From NCBI GenBank assembly GCA_003389215.1, contig QQVP01000132.1:1-64000 (forward strand): a stretch of DNA of 64,000 nt. Reading direction: 5' to 3'. Shown here piece after piece: positions 1 through 8,598 of the stretch (position 1 is the stretch's first letter; each line of letters opens with the position of its first letter). The DNA comes from Planctomycetota bacterium. GTDB lineage: Bacteria > Planctomycetota > Planctomycetia > Pirellulales > UBA7805. A program made the translations under genes and the position numbers. The notes under the pieces were generated by a model. That model saw only the letters and a list, made by a program, of their open reading frames with translations. It was not told where the DNA came from and made no database searches.

Positions 1-326
1 TCGACATCGATCTGGCGATCCGCCCGGGCGAAGCCGAGTCGATCGAGCTCGACATCCGCGGCCAGAAGATTCGCTACGACGTTGCCAAGGGAGAGCTTTC
101 GCGGCGCGATCGGGTGGCCCCGCTGCCACTCGACGACGGGCTGCTGACGCTGCGCGTGTTGGTCGACCGCACGTCCATCGAGGTGTTTGCCAATGGCGGC
201 CGCGTGGTGATGTCCTATTGCTTCGTGCCCGCGGCGGACAACAAGTCGCTGAGCCTGACGGCCCGCGGCGGCTCGGCCCAAATCGAGTCGCTCGACGTCT
301 ACGAGCTCAGGTCGATTTGGGAGTAA
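1..326 (+). CDS. Glycoside hydrolase family 32 (levanase/invertase-like), C-terminal part
   Basis: Only the last 107 codons lie in the window, in the frame starting at base 3; the five-bladed catalytic propeller would be off the left edge. The visible part matches the C-terminal beta-sandwich of GH32 fructan hydrolases. It has the diagnostic stretch LRVLVDRTSIEVFANGG, followed by short beta-strands ending in SLDVYEL. Family members cleave beta-fructosides such as sucrose, inulin or levan and are often exported. The exact substrate cannot be inferred from this fragment. It ends in TAA, and the next gene converges on it from the minus strand. Confidence 0.85.
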   Translation, partial: DIDLAIRPGEAESIELDIRGQKIRYDVAKGELSRRDRVAPLPLDDGLLTLRVLVDRTSIEVFANGGRVVMSYCFVPAADNKSLSLTARGGSAQIESLDVYELRSIWE

Positions 327-418
327 GGCGCGGCACGATAGCGTCGGGCCAGTTCCCGTTGGTGGCACGTCGGTACATTCCGTCCCGGACGACGCTGCCA
401 ACGATTTCTCGCGAGCGA

Positions 419-1102
419 TTAGGGGGAAATAACCCCGTACGGATTCCCGCGTGCAAGTCGCGAGTCGTCGAGCAGTTCTTTGAATCTCGACGATCCTTCC
501 AATTCGGCACGCGTCTGAAAGACGTACAGTTTCTTCAGCGTGGGCATCCTCAGTAATCTCTCTATCGATTCATCGCCCACGTCCGTGTCGACGAGGTGGA
601 GTACTTCCAATTTCTTCAACTCAACCAAGTGTTCGACGGAGCCATCTCCGACTTTGGTTCCCGTGAGCAATAGTTGACGCAACGAAGTCAATTCGCGCAG
701 GTGCCGGAGGTCGGAATCGGTGACAAGCGTATCGGACAGGTCGAGGACCTCGACCGCGACACACGATCTTGCTATGTGAACGAGTGACTCCTCTCCGATT
801 TCACATCCCGCCAGGTTGACGACGCGCGTATCGCTGGGAAAAGGGACGGATACGAAGTCAGGGTCAGTCACCGTCTTCGGCAGGTGGGAAACGAATAGGA
901 CCGGTTCTGTCGGGGACACGGATCCACTCTGGGGTGCTCCTTCCACAGGTACGTATCGGCCGCGAGACAAATCAACGGTTGTGCCTTGGCCGTGCTGGTA
1001 AGACGTCTTGCCACCCAACCGGCTAATCGGCGAAGTACAACTAGTTGTGCACAAGCAGACGACCATCGCCGCTGCCAAGGCAAGACTTGAGTGACCGATC
1101 AT
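419..1102 (-). CDS. Leucine-rich repeat protein, possible lipoprotein
   Basis: This 227-residue protein has a hydrophobic N-terminal export segment (about residues 5-20) ending in TTSC. Cys22 is a possible lipidation site, although the -3 position is Thr rather than Leu. The ATG at 1102 was chosen over upstream codons because the signal segment begins there. The second half contains about four leucine-rich repeats of the 'cysteine-containing/ribonuclease inhibitor' look (LEVLDLSDTLVTD, LRQLLLTGTKVGD, LEVLHLVDTDVGD). This fold usually binds other proteins. The gene lies about 175 bp downstream of the Rhs-tip gene on the same strand, so the two could be co-transcribed. A link to that gene's C-terminal domain is speculation. 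Confidence 0.7.
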   Translation of the reverse strand: MIGHSSLALAAAMVVCLCTTSCTSPISRLGGKTSYQHGQGTTVDLSRGRYVPVEGAPQSGSVSPTEPVLFVSHLPKTVTDPDFVSVPFPSDTRVVNLAGCEIGEESLVHIARSCVAVEVLDLSDTLVTDSDLRHLRELTSLRQLLLTGTKVGDGSVEHLVELKKLEVLHLVDTDVGDESIERLLRMPTLKKLYVFQTRAELEGSSRFKELLDDSRLARGNPYGVISP

Positions 1103-1276
1103 GACTTCGCCCCGTCGATCTTCCGTGGCTGCGGGATCCAGGCCGATCGTGCTATTCCCCAGATAGTGACGAAGGAGTCTACCGAAAACCGCCTGTTGAA
1201 CAGGAGCGACCAACGTGTGGGTCACGCGGCACCATGGCAGCGACCACCCCCGTTGTCGTTCAGGGCTCACTGAGAA

Positions 1277-2059
1277 CTAGCACCTGTCACCGTTCTCGGC
1301 CGCGTCGCAGTCGGGAATTTCCTGCCCCCACCCCGGCGTGACCGGCACTTCAACCAGTTTTTCAGGCAATCCTTCTTCTATATGCGCCTCAACAAGTTTC
1401 ATTAGCGTGTAGGCAAATGCGTTGCTGTTGTAGCCCGCCTCGGCCCCCTCGGACAAGAAATCGTAATTGTGGCAACAGCCTCGAATTGCACGCGCTTTCT
1501 CGAACATCTGACTCAACACCGTTCTGGGATTCGTCGCAAGCCCAATGTACTGGAGGCATGCTCGCGTACCGACTTTTGGAAGGGTAACATTGCCGATCGA
1601 TCGCAAGACATCATCTTTGACCGCCTCTAGTTTTTCTTCATCTAGCAGGTCAATTTCCCCCAAGAGTTGCTTAGGCGCGGTGATCTTGTCGGTGCACGTC
1701 GACTCGACATCTCGAGGCATTCCTTCGATGAGCACTCCAGAGGTGCCGTTCCCAGACGTGTCGATGACAATTGACACGTGGCCACCCACGGTTCCGGTGG
1801 ATGGGATTGACTCTACGCAGAGGTATAAGGTTGTCGTCCCATCGGCCTTCGTATTGTTCAGGATTTCATCGGTCGTCGCAAGTTCTTCTTCCATCCCGCT
1901 AGGATCGACAAAGTATGTAGGCCGGTTGTCTACATACGCGTACGGTCGACGATGGCCACGAATCTCTCGCATATCAGGCATCGGAGTGAGCAGCATACTT
2001 CCATCTTCGAGCAATGGATCTCTCGATAGGAACCTCGCGAGTTTCGGTTGATAAGTCAT
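1277..2059 (-). CDS. Orphan Rhs-associated core tip with unassigned C-terminal domain
   Basis: Residues 3-55 are the extreme end of an Rhs repeat-associated core: Y-x-P-x-x-x-RFLSRDP, then YAYVDNRPTYFVDPSG. None of the long YD-repeat shell that normally precedes it is present in any upstream frame. In full-length Rhs proteins this core marks the boundary with a variable C-terminal effector. Here residues 56-260 form such a tail. It includes GGHVSIVID (candidate catalytic His), ACLQYIGL and YNSNAFAYTLMKL, an arrangement that loosely resembles papain-like or NlpC-type peptidases; that reading is inference. The ATG at 2059 starts just before the core. Earlier codons in frame encode arginine-rich, non-Rhs sequence. 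The gene may be a remnant of a larger Rhs gene or a free-standing tip. Confidence 0.6.
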   Translation of the reverse strand: MTYQPKLARFLSRDPLLEDGSMLLTPMPDMREIRGHRRPYAYVDNRPTYFVDPSGMEEELATTDEILNNTKADGTTTLYLCVESIPSTGTVGGHVSIVIDTSGNGTSGVLIEGMPRDVESTCTDKITAPKQLLGEIDLLDEEKLEAVKDDVLRSIGNVTLPKVGTRACLQYIGLATNPRTVLSQMFEKARAIRGCCHNYDFLSEGAEAGYNSNAFAYTLMKLVEAHIEEGLPEKLVEVPVTPGWGQEIPDCDAAENGDRC

Positions 2060-2229
2060 CAGGAATCCTCGGACACGGTGATTTTCGCAGATTAGGCGAC
2101 AGGGCAGAAACCGGAAAGTGTTCGGTCGGCCGCTCGTTTGGCAAAGTGCATGACGTCCGAGCGCCCATTCTCGCTTAGCGCAAAAGGCATCGCCCACGCT
2201 GCGTAGTTTACCCGTAGGTCGGACCAGAC

Positions 2230-3018
2230 TCAATAAACGTTCTTGGTCCGCAGCTGCGGTGCGGCGCGGTCGATTCGCCGGGCCAGCTTCGGCAAGTGGC
2301 ACGTCGGCACGTTCGGAAACAGGTGATGCTCCAGATGGAAGAGCATGTTGTACGAGACGAAGTTCTTCAGCCAGCCGCGTTGAGTCCGCGCGATCTCACT
2401 TCGTGAGCAATCGTGGTGCACGCTCCAGACGGCGAAGAAGCCGGTAAAGCACTCGCCGACGAGCATCGTCACCGCCAAGCACTTGAGGGCCCAGATGTCC
2501 AAGACGGCGAACACGAGCAGCAGGGTCACTGTGATCGCGGCGACCTCGCCGGCAATCCAGAGACGCTTGCTGCGGTTGCACAGGCAAAAGCCCCAATAGT
2601 GCAGTCGCACCGGATGCAGCGGCCCCAGTAACAACGCCCGCCAGGCAGGCAGCTTGGCGGTGGCCGCCTCGACGTCGTCCTCGTCCAGGCAGTGGCGGTG
2701 ATGATGCAGATGGGTCACCTGGACGGCGTGCATTGCGCTGAGCATCAACACGCTCAACAGCAGTAGTCCGACATCGCACAGCCAGCGCGAAATGCCCAGC
2801 ATGTAGTGGCACGCGTTGTGGACCTGGCGCAGTCCGGTGAGGAAGAAGAAGAAGCTCGACAGCAGTGCCGCGACGTACCACTCGGCGTGAAAGCCGAGCA
2901 GCCCGACCGCCAGCCAGGGCGCGGAAAGGGCGAGTTCCCAAGCGATCTCACCCTTGCTCAAGGCAAGCAAATCGCGCCAACGGACCGCGCGCAAACGCGG
3001 ATCTTGAGCCAACCCCAT
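2230..3018 (-). CDS. Fatty acid desaturase-like membrane protein
   Basis: This 262-residue protein has the three histidine boxes of the membrane fatty acid desaturase superfamily: HNACH, HLHHHRH and HLEHHLFP, the last followed by NVPTCHLPKLA. These boxes coordinate a di-iron centre that introduces double bonds or hydroxyls into acyl chains or carotenoid-like lipids. Hydrophobic stretches around residues 30-70 and in the middle of the protein give about four membrane passes. ATG 3018 is preceded by a GGGGG run about 8 nt upstream; GTG 3027 is an alternative start. There are no obvious operon partners. The regiospecificity and substrate cannot be read from the sequence. Confidence 0.8.
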   Translation of the reverse strand: MGLAQDPRLRAVRWRDLLALSKGEIAWELALSAPWLAVGLLGFHAEWYVAALLSSFFFFLTGLRQVHNACHYMLGISRWLCDVGLLLLSVLMLSAMHAVQVTHLHHHRHCLDEDDVEAATAKLPAWRALLLGPLHPVRLHYWGFCLCNRSKRLWIAGEVAAITVTLLLVFAVLDIWALKCLAVTMLVGECFTGFFAVWSVHHDCSRSEIARTQRGWLKNFVSYNMLFHLEHHLFPNVPTCHLPKLARRIDRAAPQLRTKNVY

Positions 3019-3168
3019 GGCGACCACCCCCGAGATGACGATGGCGTTGCCCGATCGATCGAGCCGCGCCGCGCCGATGTTGATTCCTCAGGGCACCAAC
3101 CGCAAGGGGGACGCCAACGTAACCTGAAGGCCGCGAAACATGAAGGCGACGTAACTTGAAACCGTCGC

Positions 3169-4734
3169 CTACCGGTTTCTGTAGAGTGGGGCCCCGCCCC
3201 AGTACGCCTCGCGATCGAATCGCTCGCCGCCGCCTACTTCGCGCGGATCGCCCGTGGCGATGAGCTCCGCGGTCAACTGCGCCGCCAGACGTTGCTTGAC
3301 CTCGGCGTAATTCGCCTCGGCCGCCACGTTCATCATCTGTTCGGGATCGTCGGCCAAGACATACAGCTCTTCGGCCGGCCGCTTGCCGAACGAAAGCTCA
3401 TAGAGTCGGGCATGCTGCGGGTCGAGCTCTCGATTCTCGATCATGTAACGCTTGGTCGGTCCGTTGTCGCAGTCGGCATACCAACCGCCCGGCACGAAGC
3501 TGCGGCGATAGTCGGCCTGCCCCGCCGGCCAGCGGTCGGGGCGATAGTTGCGGATGTAGAGGTACTCGCGGGTGCGGATCGCCCGGCAGGGATAGCCGCC
3601 CCCGTCAGGCGCGGCCTGCGAGGGCACGTGCCGCTCCTTGCCGAAGAAGATCGCCGTCCGCGTGTTCCCATCGCCGGCATCCGACGTGCCCAGGTTAGAC
3701 GGGGCCGCATCGAGCAGCGGCCACAGGCTGCGGCCGGTCATGCGTGCCGGCGGTGCCAGGCCGGCAACTTCCAGAAACGTCGGCGCCATGTCGGTCAAGT
3801 TGACGAAGGCGTCGACCACCCGCGGTGCGTCGTCGTCTTTCGTCGCGTCGCCACGCGGCAAAGAGTTTGCGGACCGACTGCCGGGCAGGCGAATCGCCAA
3901 CGGCACCCGCATGCCGGCGTCGTAGATGTTGCTCTTCGCGCGGGGAAAGGGCATGCCGTGGTCGCTGGTGATGACGATCAGCGTGTTCTCCACCAAACCG
4001 GCCGCGTCGAGGGCCGCGAGCGCCTCGCCCACCATTGCGTCGAATCGTTGCACGGCGACGTAATAGTCGGCCACATCGCCACGAACGGTGGGTACATCGG
4101 GAAAAAACCGCGGCAGGCGTATCTGGGCCAGGTCCATCCCGCTCCGTTCTCCCGAGCCGAGTTCGAAGTCGCGATGGGGATCGCCGCTGCCGAGCCAATA
4201 GCAGAAAGGCCGCTGGGGATCGCGGGCTTGGAGAAACTTGGCGAAGCTCTCATAGCGCGGGCCGATCAGCTGGCGTCCTCGCCGCGCGGTGCGGCCCGGT
4301 CCCCAGCCTTTCTGGGAGACGCCAAGCTGGTAGCCGTACGCGGCCAGCAACTCGGGATAGGTGGCCAGGTGATCGGCAAAAGTGCCGTACAGGTTGGCCC
4401 CACTGGCGAGTCGCCAGAAGTGTTGCCCGGTGAGGATCGCCGCCCGCGACGGGGCACACGAGGGCGAATCGCAGAAGGCGTGGGTAAACAGCAATCCCTC
4501 GCGGGCAATGCGGTCGAAGTTGGGCGTGCGGACGACCGGATCGCCGTAGATGCTCGCGTGTCCGTAGCCCCAGTCGTCGGCGATGGCGAAGAGAATGTTG
4601 ACGCGGGGTTCGGCCGCAACGCAGCGATCGGTCTCGACGACCAGAGCGCCAAAGAGGAAGACGGCAACGCAGAGCGAGACGGCAGCGACGGGCCGGCCGA
4701 AGACGCACCCTCGCCGCAAAGTGTGGCGTTTCAT
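3169..4734 (-). CDS. Secreted sulfatase (formylglycine-dependent, Cys-type)
   Basis: This 521-residue protein has an N-terminal signal peptide (hydrophobic residues about 17-33). It then has the sulfatase metal motif ADDWGYG (Asp53/Asp54) and the activation signature CAPSRAAILTG, whose Cys93 would be oxidised to formylglycine. Downstream, the TSDHGMPF region supplies the second half of the calcium site. The layout resembles heparan N-sulfatase/iduronate sulfatase-like enzymes that planctomycetes use on algal or animal sulfated glycans; the substrate is unknown. Its ATG (4732-4734) overlaps the TGA of the preceding FeoB-associated gene, so it is probably translated as the last cistron of the feo operon. 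No formylglycine-generating enzyme or anSME gene is seen in the window. Confidence 0.93.
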   Translation of the reverse strand: MKRHTLRRGCVFGRPVAAVSLCVAVFLFGALVVETDRCVAAEPRVNILFAIADDWGYGHASIYGDPVVRTPNFDRIAREGLLFTHAFCDSPSCAPSRAAILTGQHFWRLASGANLYGTFADHLATYPELLAAYGYQLGVSQKGWGPGRTARRGRQLIGPRYESFAKFLQARDPQRPFCYWLGSGDPHRDFELGSGERSGMDLAQIRLPRFFPDVPTVRGDVADYYVAVQRFDAMVGEALAALDAAGLVENTLIVITSDHGMPFPRAKSNIYDAGMRVPLAIRLPGSRSANSLPRGDATKDDDAPRVVDAFVNLTDMAPTFLEVAGLAPPARMTGRSLWPLLDAAPSNLGTSDAGDGNTRTAIFFGKERHVPSQAAPDGGGYPCRAIRTREYLYIRNYRPDRWPAGQADYRRSFVPGGWYADCDNGPTKRYMIENRELDPQHARLYELSFGKRPAEELYVLADDPEQMMNVAAEANYAEVKQRLAAQLTAELIATGDPREVGGGERFDREAYWGGAPLYRNR

Positions 4735-4979
4735 TCGCGGGTATCCAAAGTTGCTTTCGCCACCGTCTCAGACTCTTGCGGACCGGGGGCCTCGAGGGTC
4801 ACCAGCGGCTTCTCTTTGCCCAGTGGCGATGCCTCGGCCGACGTGGAACCACAACCGCCGCCACCACACGATCCGCAACCGCGCTTGGCGGCGAGCGTTT
4901 GCCAGCCTAGTCGAGCCAGATAGGCCACGGCGGCAGCAACCAGGACCAGAGCGACGACGGTTTGCCAATCGAAGTTCAT
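4731..4979 (-). CDS. FeoB-associated Cys-rich membrane protein
   Basis: This 82-residue protein has one N-terminal transmembrane helix (MNFDWQTVVALVLVAAAVAY), a short basic stretch and a cysteine/glycine cluster, CGSCGGGGCG. This is the hallmark of the small FeoB-associated proteins encoded just behind feoB in many bacteria. They are thought to help FeoB-mediated ferrous iron uptake at the inner membrane, and the exact role is not settled. The gene starts 67 bp after the feoB stop. The ATG at 4979 begins right at the membrane helix; earlier in-frame codons would add 26 non-hydrophobic residues. Its stop overlaps the sulfatase start. Confidence 0.85.
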   Translation of the reverse strand: MNFDWQTVVALVLVAAAVAYLARLGWQTLAAKRGCGSCGGGGCGSTSAEASPLGKEKPLVTLEAPGPQESETVAKATLDTRE

Positions 4980-5046
4980 GGCCGGTGGTTCGGGTGCTTG
5001 GGGTTCGCTCGTTGTGCGGGACCAACGTTGCCGAGCCCGTCCGGCC

Positions 5047-7272
5047 TCAGGCCACAAACAACATGCCGACCTGGTAAGTGATCAAGGCACCAACGTACGC
5101 CAACGCGGTCATGTACACAAACGCGAAGATCGGCCACCGCCAACTGTTCGTCTCGCGCTTCAATACCGCCAGCGTTGCGGCACACTGGGCACAAAGCGCG
5201 AAGAAGACCATCAACGACAGCGCGACCGGCACATTATAGACCGGCCTGGCGGTGCCGTCCCACGTAGCCGCCTTCAACTGGGCGCCCAGGCGGGTTTGGT
5301 CTTCCTCTTCGCCGACGTCGATGTCCTCGCCCAGACGATAGATGACGCCCAACACGCCCATCACGACTTCCCGGGCGGGGAACGAGGCGATCGCCGCGGA
5401 ACCGATACGCCAGTCCCAACCCAGGGGTCGCACGACGGGCTCGATGGCCTGGCCGGCGCGGCCGAGTAAACTCTGCCGCTGGTGCAGGCTCTTTTCGAGA
5501 TTTTCGAGACGTTCTTCCTCAGGCACATCGGCCAACAGCGCCGCCACGGCGGGATCGGCCAGCTGCCGCGCGGCCTCGGCCTTTACCTCGGCCTCGTTGC
5601 GCGGGAAGTAGAGCAAGGCCCACACGACGATCGCCACCGCGAAGATGATCGTGCCGGCCCTGCGCAGAAAAGCCCAACCTCGATCGAGCATGCGAAAGAC
5701 GACGGTGCCGGGCGAGGGCCATTTGTAGCTGGGCAGCTCCATCACGAACGGCGGGGTCTCACCGCGGAAGAGGGTTTTTTTGAGCAGCCAGGCCACGGCC
5801 GCGGCGACGACGATGCCCAGCAGGTACATCGCGAAGAACACGAGCACTTGCAAAGAGAGCAGGCCGCCGAGGTAGGTCGTGGCCGGGATGAACGCCGAGA
5901 CGAGAATGATGTAGACCGGCAGCCGGGCGGAACAGCTCATTAGCGGTGCGACCAGAATCGTCACCATGCGATCGCGCGGGTTCTCGATGACCCGCGCGGC
6001 CATGATGCCCGGCACGGCACAGGCGAACGAGGAGAGCAGCGGGATGAACGACTTGCCGCTCAGCCCGACGCGCGACATCAGCTTGTCCATCAGGTAGGCC
6101 GCCCGCGCCATATAGCCGCAGTCTTCCAAGAGCGCGATGAAGAAGAACAGTACCAGAATCTGCGGCAAGAACACCACCACACCGCCGAGACCGGCCAAGA
6201 CCCCATCGACCAGCAGCGACTTGAGCGCCCCGTCGGCCAGGCGGGCGGAAACGAAATCGCCGGCCAACTCGAAAAGCGATTCGATCCAACCCATCGGCAC
6301 CGGCGCGAACGTGAAGATCGAAGTGAACACGACCAGCATCAGCAGGACGAAGATGAGGGTGCCGGCGACCCAGTGGGTGAGCACCTGGTCGATCCGATCG
6401 GTAAGCGTCGCCGCGCGAGCGCGGGGCTGCCGGACCGCGTCCCGGGTAACCTCGCCCGCCCAGCGATAGCGGGAAACCGCTTCGATGCCGGGCACCGGCA
6501 TGCCTGCGTTGGCCAGCGTGTCGCGCGCGGCCACCAACGATGCGCGATGCTGCGGGTCGGCGTCGGCCAACAGATGGCCTTCCAGGTAACCGCCCGTGTC
6601 GAGCAGCAGTCGCTCGACGAGAAAGCGCGGCAGTTCGCGGCCAATCTTGGCGTCGGCCTCGCCATTGGCCGACAGGGCGACGTTCAACTCGGCGACCGTC
6701 TCCTGAAACAGCGCTGGAAAAGGACTGCTCGCCGTGCGCGACGGCAGCGATTCGATGTCGTCGAGGACCGCGCGGAGCTCCGCGAGTCCGACCTTGCGAT
6801 GGGCTTCCAGCGGAATGACCGGCACGCCCAACTGGTCTGCGAGCCGCGACACGTCGACCTCGACTTCGCGCTCCCGGGCCACGTCCATCATGTTCAATGC
6901 CACCACCACCGGCTTGTCGAGTTCCAGCAGCTGACTGACCAGGTAGAGGTTGCGCTCGAGGTTGGCCGCGTCGACGATCGCCAGTACCGCGTCGGGGCTG
7001 GCCGCATCGGTGCGGCGGCCGAGCAGCACGTCGACCGTCACCATTTCGTCGGGACTGTGTGGCGCCAGGCTGTAGGTGCCCGGCAGATCGATCAGCTCGA
7101 GCGTCCGATGCTTGCCGCGGACGTGGCCGACCTTCTTCTCGACTGTCACGCCGGGATAGTTGCCCACACGTTGGCGAACTCCACAGAGCGCGTTGAAGAG
7201 GGTCGACTTCCCGGTGTTGGGGTTTCCCACCAGGGCAATCGTCCGCGTGGCTTGCTCAATGGAAAGGGACAT
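5047..7272 (-). CDS. feoB: Ferrous iron transport protein B (GTPase-transporter)
   Basis: This 741-residue protein fits the family length (about 700-770). The N-terminal G domain has the P-loop GNPNTGKST (residues 16-24), the switch motif NYPGVTVE, DLPGTYSL (62-69) and NMMD for guanine specificity. A helical GDP-dissociation-inhibitor-like domain follows, then two gate (Nucleoside_recog) modules with multiple membrane helices and conserved segments such as LLSSFACAVPGIMAAR and LMSCSARLPVY, whose Cys is typical of FeoB. It imports Fe2+ across the inner membrane. The ATG at 7272 was chosen because the P-loop sits at the usual distance; 20 extra in-frame codons upstream are Arg/Pro-rich. It lies 75 bp behind the second feoA. 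Confidence 0.97.
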   Translation of the reverse strand: MSLSIEQATRTIALVGNPNTGKSTLFNALCGVRQRVGNYPGVTVEKKVGHVRGKHRTLELIDLPGTYSLAPHSPDEMVTVDVLLGRRTDAASPDAVLAIVDAANLERNLYLVSQLLELDKPVVVALNMMDVAREREVEVDVSRLADQLGVPVIPLEAHRKVGLAELRAVLDDIESLPSRTASSPFPALFQETVAELNVALSANGEADAKIGRELPRFLVERLLLDTGGYLEGHLLADADPQHRASLVAARDTLANAGMPVPGIEAVSRYRWAGEVTRDAVRQPRARAATLTDRIDQVLTHWVAGTLIFVLLMLVVFTSIFTFAPVPMGWIESLFELAGDFVSARLADGALKSLLVDGVLAGLGGVVVFLPQILVLFFFIALLEDCGYMARAAYLMDKLMSRVGLSGKSFIPLLSSFACAVPGIMAARVIENPRDRMVTILVAPLMSCSARLPVYIILVSAFIPATTYLGGLLSLQVLVFFAMYLLGIVVAAAVAWLLKKTLFRGETPPFVMELPSYKWPSPGTVVFRMLDRGWAFLRRAGTIIFAVAIVVWALLYFPRNEAEVKAEAARQLADPAVAALLADVPEEERLENLEKSLHQRQSLLGRAGQAIEPVVRPLGWDWRIGSAAIASFPAREVVMGVLGVIYRLGEDIDVGEEEDQTRLGAQLKAATWDGTARPVYNVPVALSLMVFFALCAQCAATLAVLKRETNSWRWPIFAFVYMTALAYVGALITYQVGMLFVA

Positions 7273-7347
7273 GGGGCTGTCATCGAAAGCGACGGGTGTG
7301 GGATCGCGGCGGCACCGTCGGAGCGCGGGCAAGGACCGCGTCGGGAC

Positions 7348-7596
7348 TTACGCTCCGGGCAGGACTTCCACGGAGATGCGGGCCGCTTCGCTCTTGCGGA
7401 GACTCAAACGGTATCCGCGAACTTCGATTTCCATCGGGTCGCCCAGCGGGGCGGTGCCGAGCACTGACAACTCCACGCCGGGGGTCAGCCCCATTTCGAG
7501 CAGCCGGATGCCGATCGCGTCACCGCCGTCGACCTCGACCACGCGACCCCGACTCCCGATGGCGACTTCGGCCAGTCGACTCACCAGTCGACTCAT
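7348..7596 (-). CDS. feoA: FeoA-domain protein (second copy)
   Basis: This 82-residue SH3-like protein has the FeoA pattern RVVEVDGGDAIGIRLLEMGLTPG, then short beta-strands MEIEVRGYRLSLRKSEAARI. FeoA proteins bind or regulate FeoB at the cytoplasmic face. The ATG (7594-7596) overlaps the stop of the preceding feoA-like gene in an ATGA junction, indicating translational coupling. It sits directly before feoB. It differs clearly from the upstream copy, so the pair is either an old duplication or two recruited FeoA types. Confidence 0.9.
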   Translation of the reverse strand: MSRLVSRLAEVAIGSRGRVVEVDGGDAIGIRLLEMGLTPGVELSVLGTAPLGDPMEIEVRGYRLSLRKSEAARISVEVLPGA

Positions 7597-7841
7597 TCGA
7601 GGACTCCGACGGTCGCACTCGGTTCGACGAGCACACGGAGCAGGTCGCCGTCGCGAAAGCAGAGTCGCGAGGCGTTCAACTGGACGATGCAAGGGCTTCC
7701 CGACTGGACGACACAGATGTCGGCTCCGTCACGGATGCCGAGCTCTGCCAGACGCTTCACCTGAGGTGGCTGGCCAACGATCTGGCGAACTTGGGCCATC
7801 TGGCCAGTCGGCAAGGCCGAAAGGGGAATCAGCTGGGACAC
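7593..7841 (-). CDS. feoA: FeoA-domain protein (first copy)
   Basis: This 82-residue protein is the first gene of the feo operon. It has the FeoA-like core AQVRQIVGQPPQVKRLAELGIRDG, then a beta-rich end with NASRLCFRDGDLLRVLV. The FeoA fold is a small SH3-like barrel that interacts with FeoB. A palindrome resembling a Fur box lies about 28 bp upstream. The stop overlaps the start of the second feoA. Confidence 0.85.
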   Translation of the reverse strand: MSQLIPLSALPTGQMAQVRQIVGQPPQVKRLAELGIRDGADICVVQSGSPCIVQLNASRLCFRDGDLLRVLVEPSATVGVLE

Positions 7842-7868
7842 GGCATTACTCGCGAGGTGGCTTGAAAA

Positions 7869-7883
7869 TGAGACTCGATCTCA
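7869..7883 (-). promoter_or_regulatory. Fur-box-like palindrome upstream of the feo operon
   Basis: The 15-bp element TGAGACTCGATCTCA has perfect 5-bp arms with TGA...TCA ends at the 7-1-7 spacing of the classical Fur recognition unit (TGATAATNATTATCA). The inner bases are more GC-rich than in E. coli. It lies 28 bp upstream of the first feoA start, inside an AT-richer patch flanked by TTGAAA on both sides. Feo operons are commonly repressed by Fur or DtxR-type regulators when iron is plentiful. The regulator is inferred and none is encoded in the window. Confidence 0.4.
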
Positions 7884-8094
7884 ATTGAAATCCGCCTCGA
7901 ATTGTAAGAGCAAGCCTGCCTGGGATCAAGCGTCCACAGCAAGACGATAAGGAGGTTGGCCCCAAGACCAAGGCGCCCGAAAAACTCGCGCCGAGCCTGG
8001 CTAGGAAAAGGCCGAGCGTAGGAGAAATGGGGTCGCCGCAGCCCATTTCGCGAGCGTCAGAGCCCCCGCGCCGCCTCAGGTCCCCGCGACAAGG

Positions 8095-8598
8095 TTACTT
8101 GGGGGCCGGCTCTTCGCGCTGAGCGACTTCGCGAATTTTGGCCCGCTCGACAACCAGCTCCGTGAGCCGCGTGTGCAGCTGCTCGGCCGCGACGAAACCG
8201 TTGAAGCGGTCGGCCAATACTCGGTCGGGCGTGAAGATGAGGGTCGTGGGGTAGACCTGGACCTCGAAGCGTTCCAGCCACGCCTCGTCGACGTCCCGTT
8301 CCGCGTGAATTCGCAGGGCTACGAACGACCTGGCGACCTCGGACGCGAGCTTGGCGTCGCGGTAGGTCTTCTTCTTCATCTGGGTGCAGTAACCGCAGCC
8401 GTCCGTGGTGATGAATAGCAGCAACGGGCGATTCTCGTCACGCATCAGCCGCCAAGCGTCTTCGGGCGAAGCCTGCCAGACGATGGACGGCTCGTCCGCG
8501 GCCACTTTGGTGGTGTCGCCATGGGCAGCCCACAACACGGCCGTGTTGCCCACGGTCAGTGACGTGAACAGCAATCCAAGAAACAGGCGACCACGCAC
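8095..8598 (-). CDS. Exported thioredoxin-fold protein
   Basis: This 167-residue protein has a signal peptide (residues 5-25) and a thioredoxin-like domain with the redox motif CGYC (Cys68, Cys71), preceded by PLLLFITTDG. The cis-proline is in VQVYPTTLIFTPD. It resembles the DUF255/SoxW-like 'thioredoxin family' proteins that reduce or monitor disulfides outside the cytoplasm. The GTG start is supported by a strong ribosome binding site (AGAGGAG, about 7 nt upstream). There are no close partners; the feo operon starts about 250 bp downstream. The client protein is unknown. Confidence 0.85.
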   Translation of the reverse strand: MRGRLFLGLLFTSLTVGNTAVLWAAHGDTTKVAADEPSIVWQASPEDAWRLMRDENRPLLLFITTDGCGYCTQMKKKTYRDAKLASEVARSFVALRIHAERDVDEAWLERFEVQVYPTTLIFTPDRVLADRFNGFVAAEQLHTRLTELVVERAKIREVAQREEPAPK

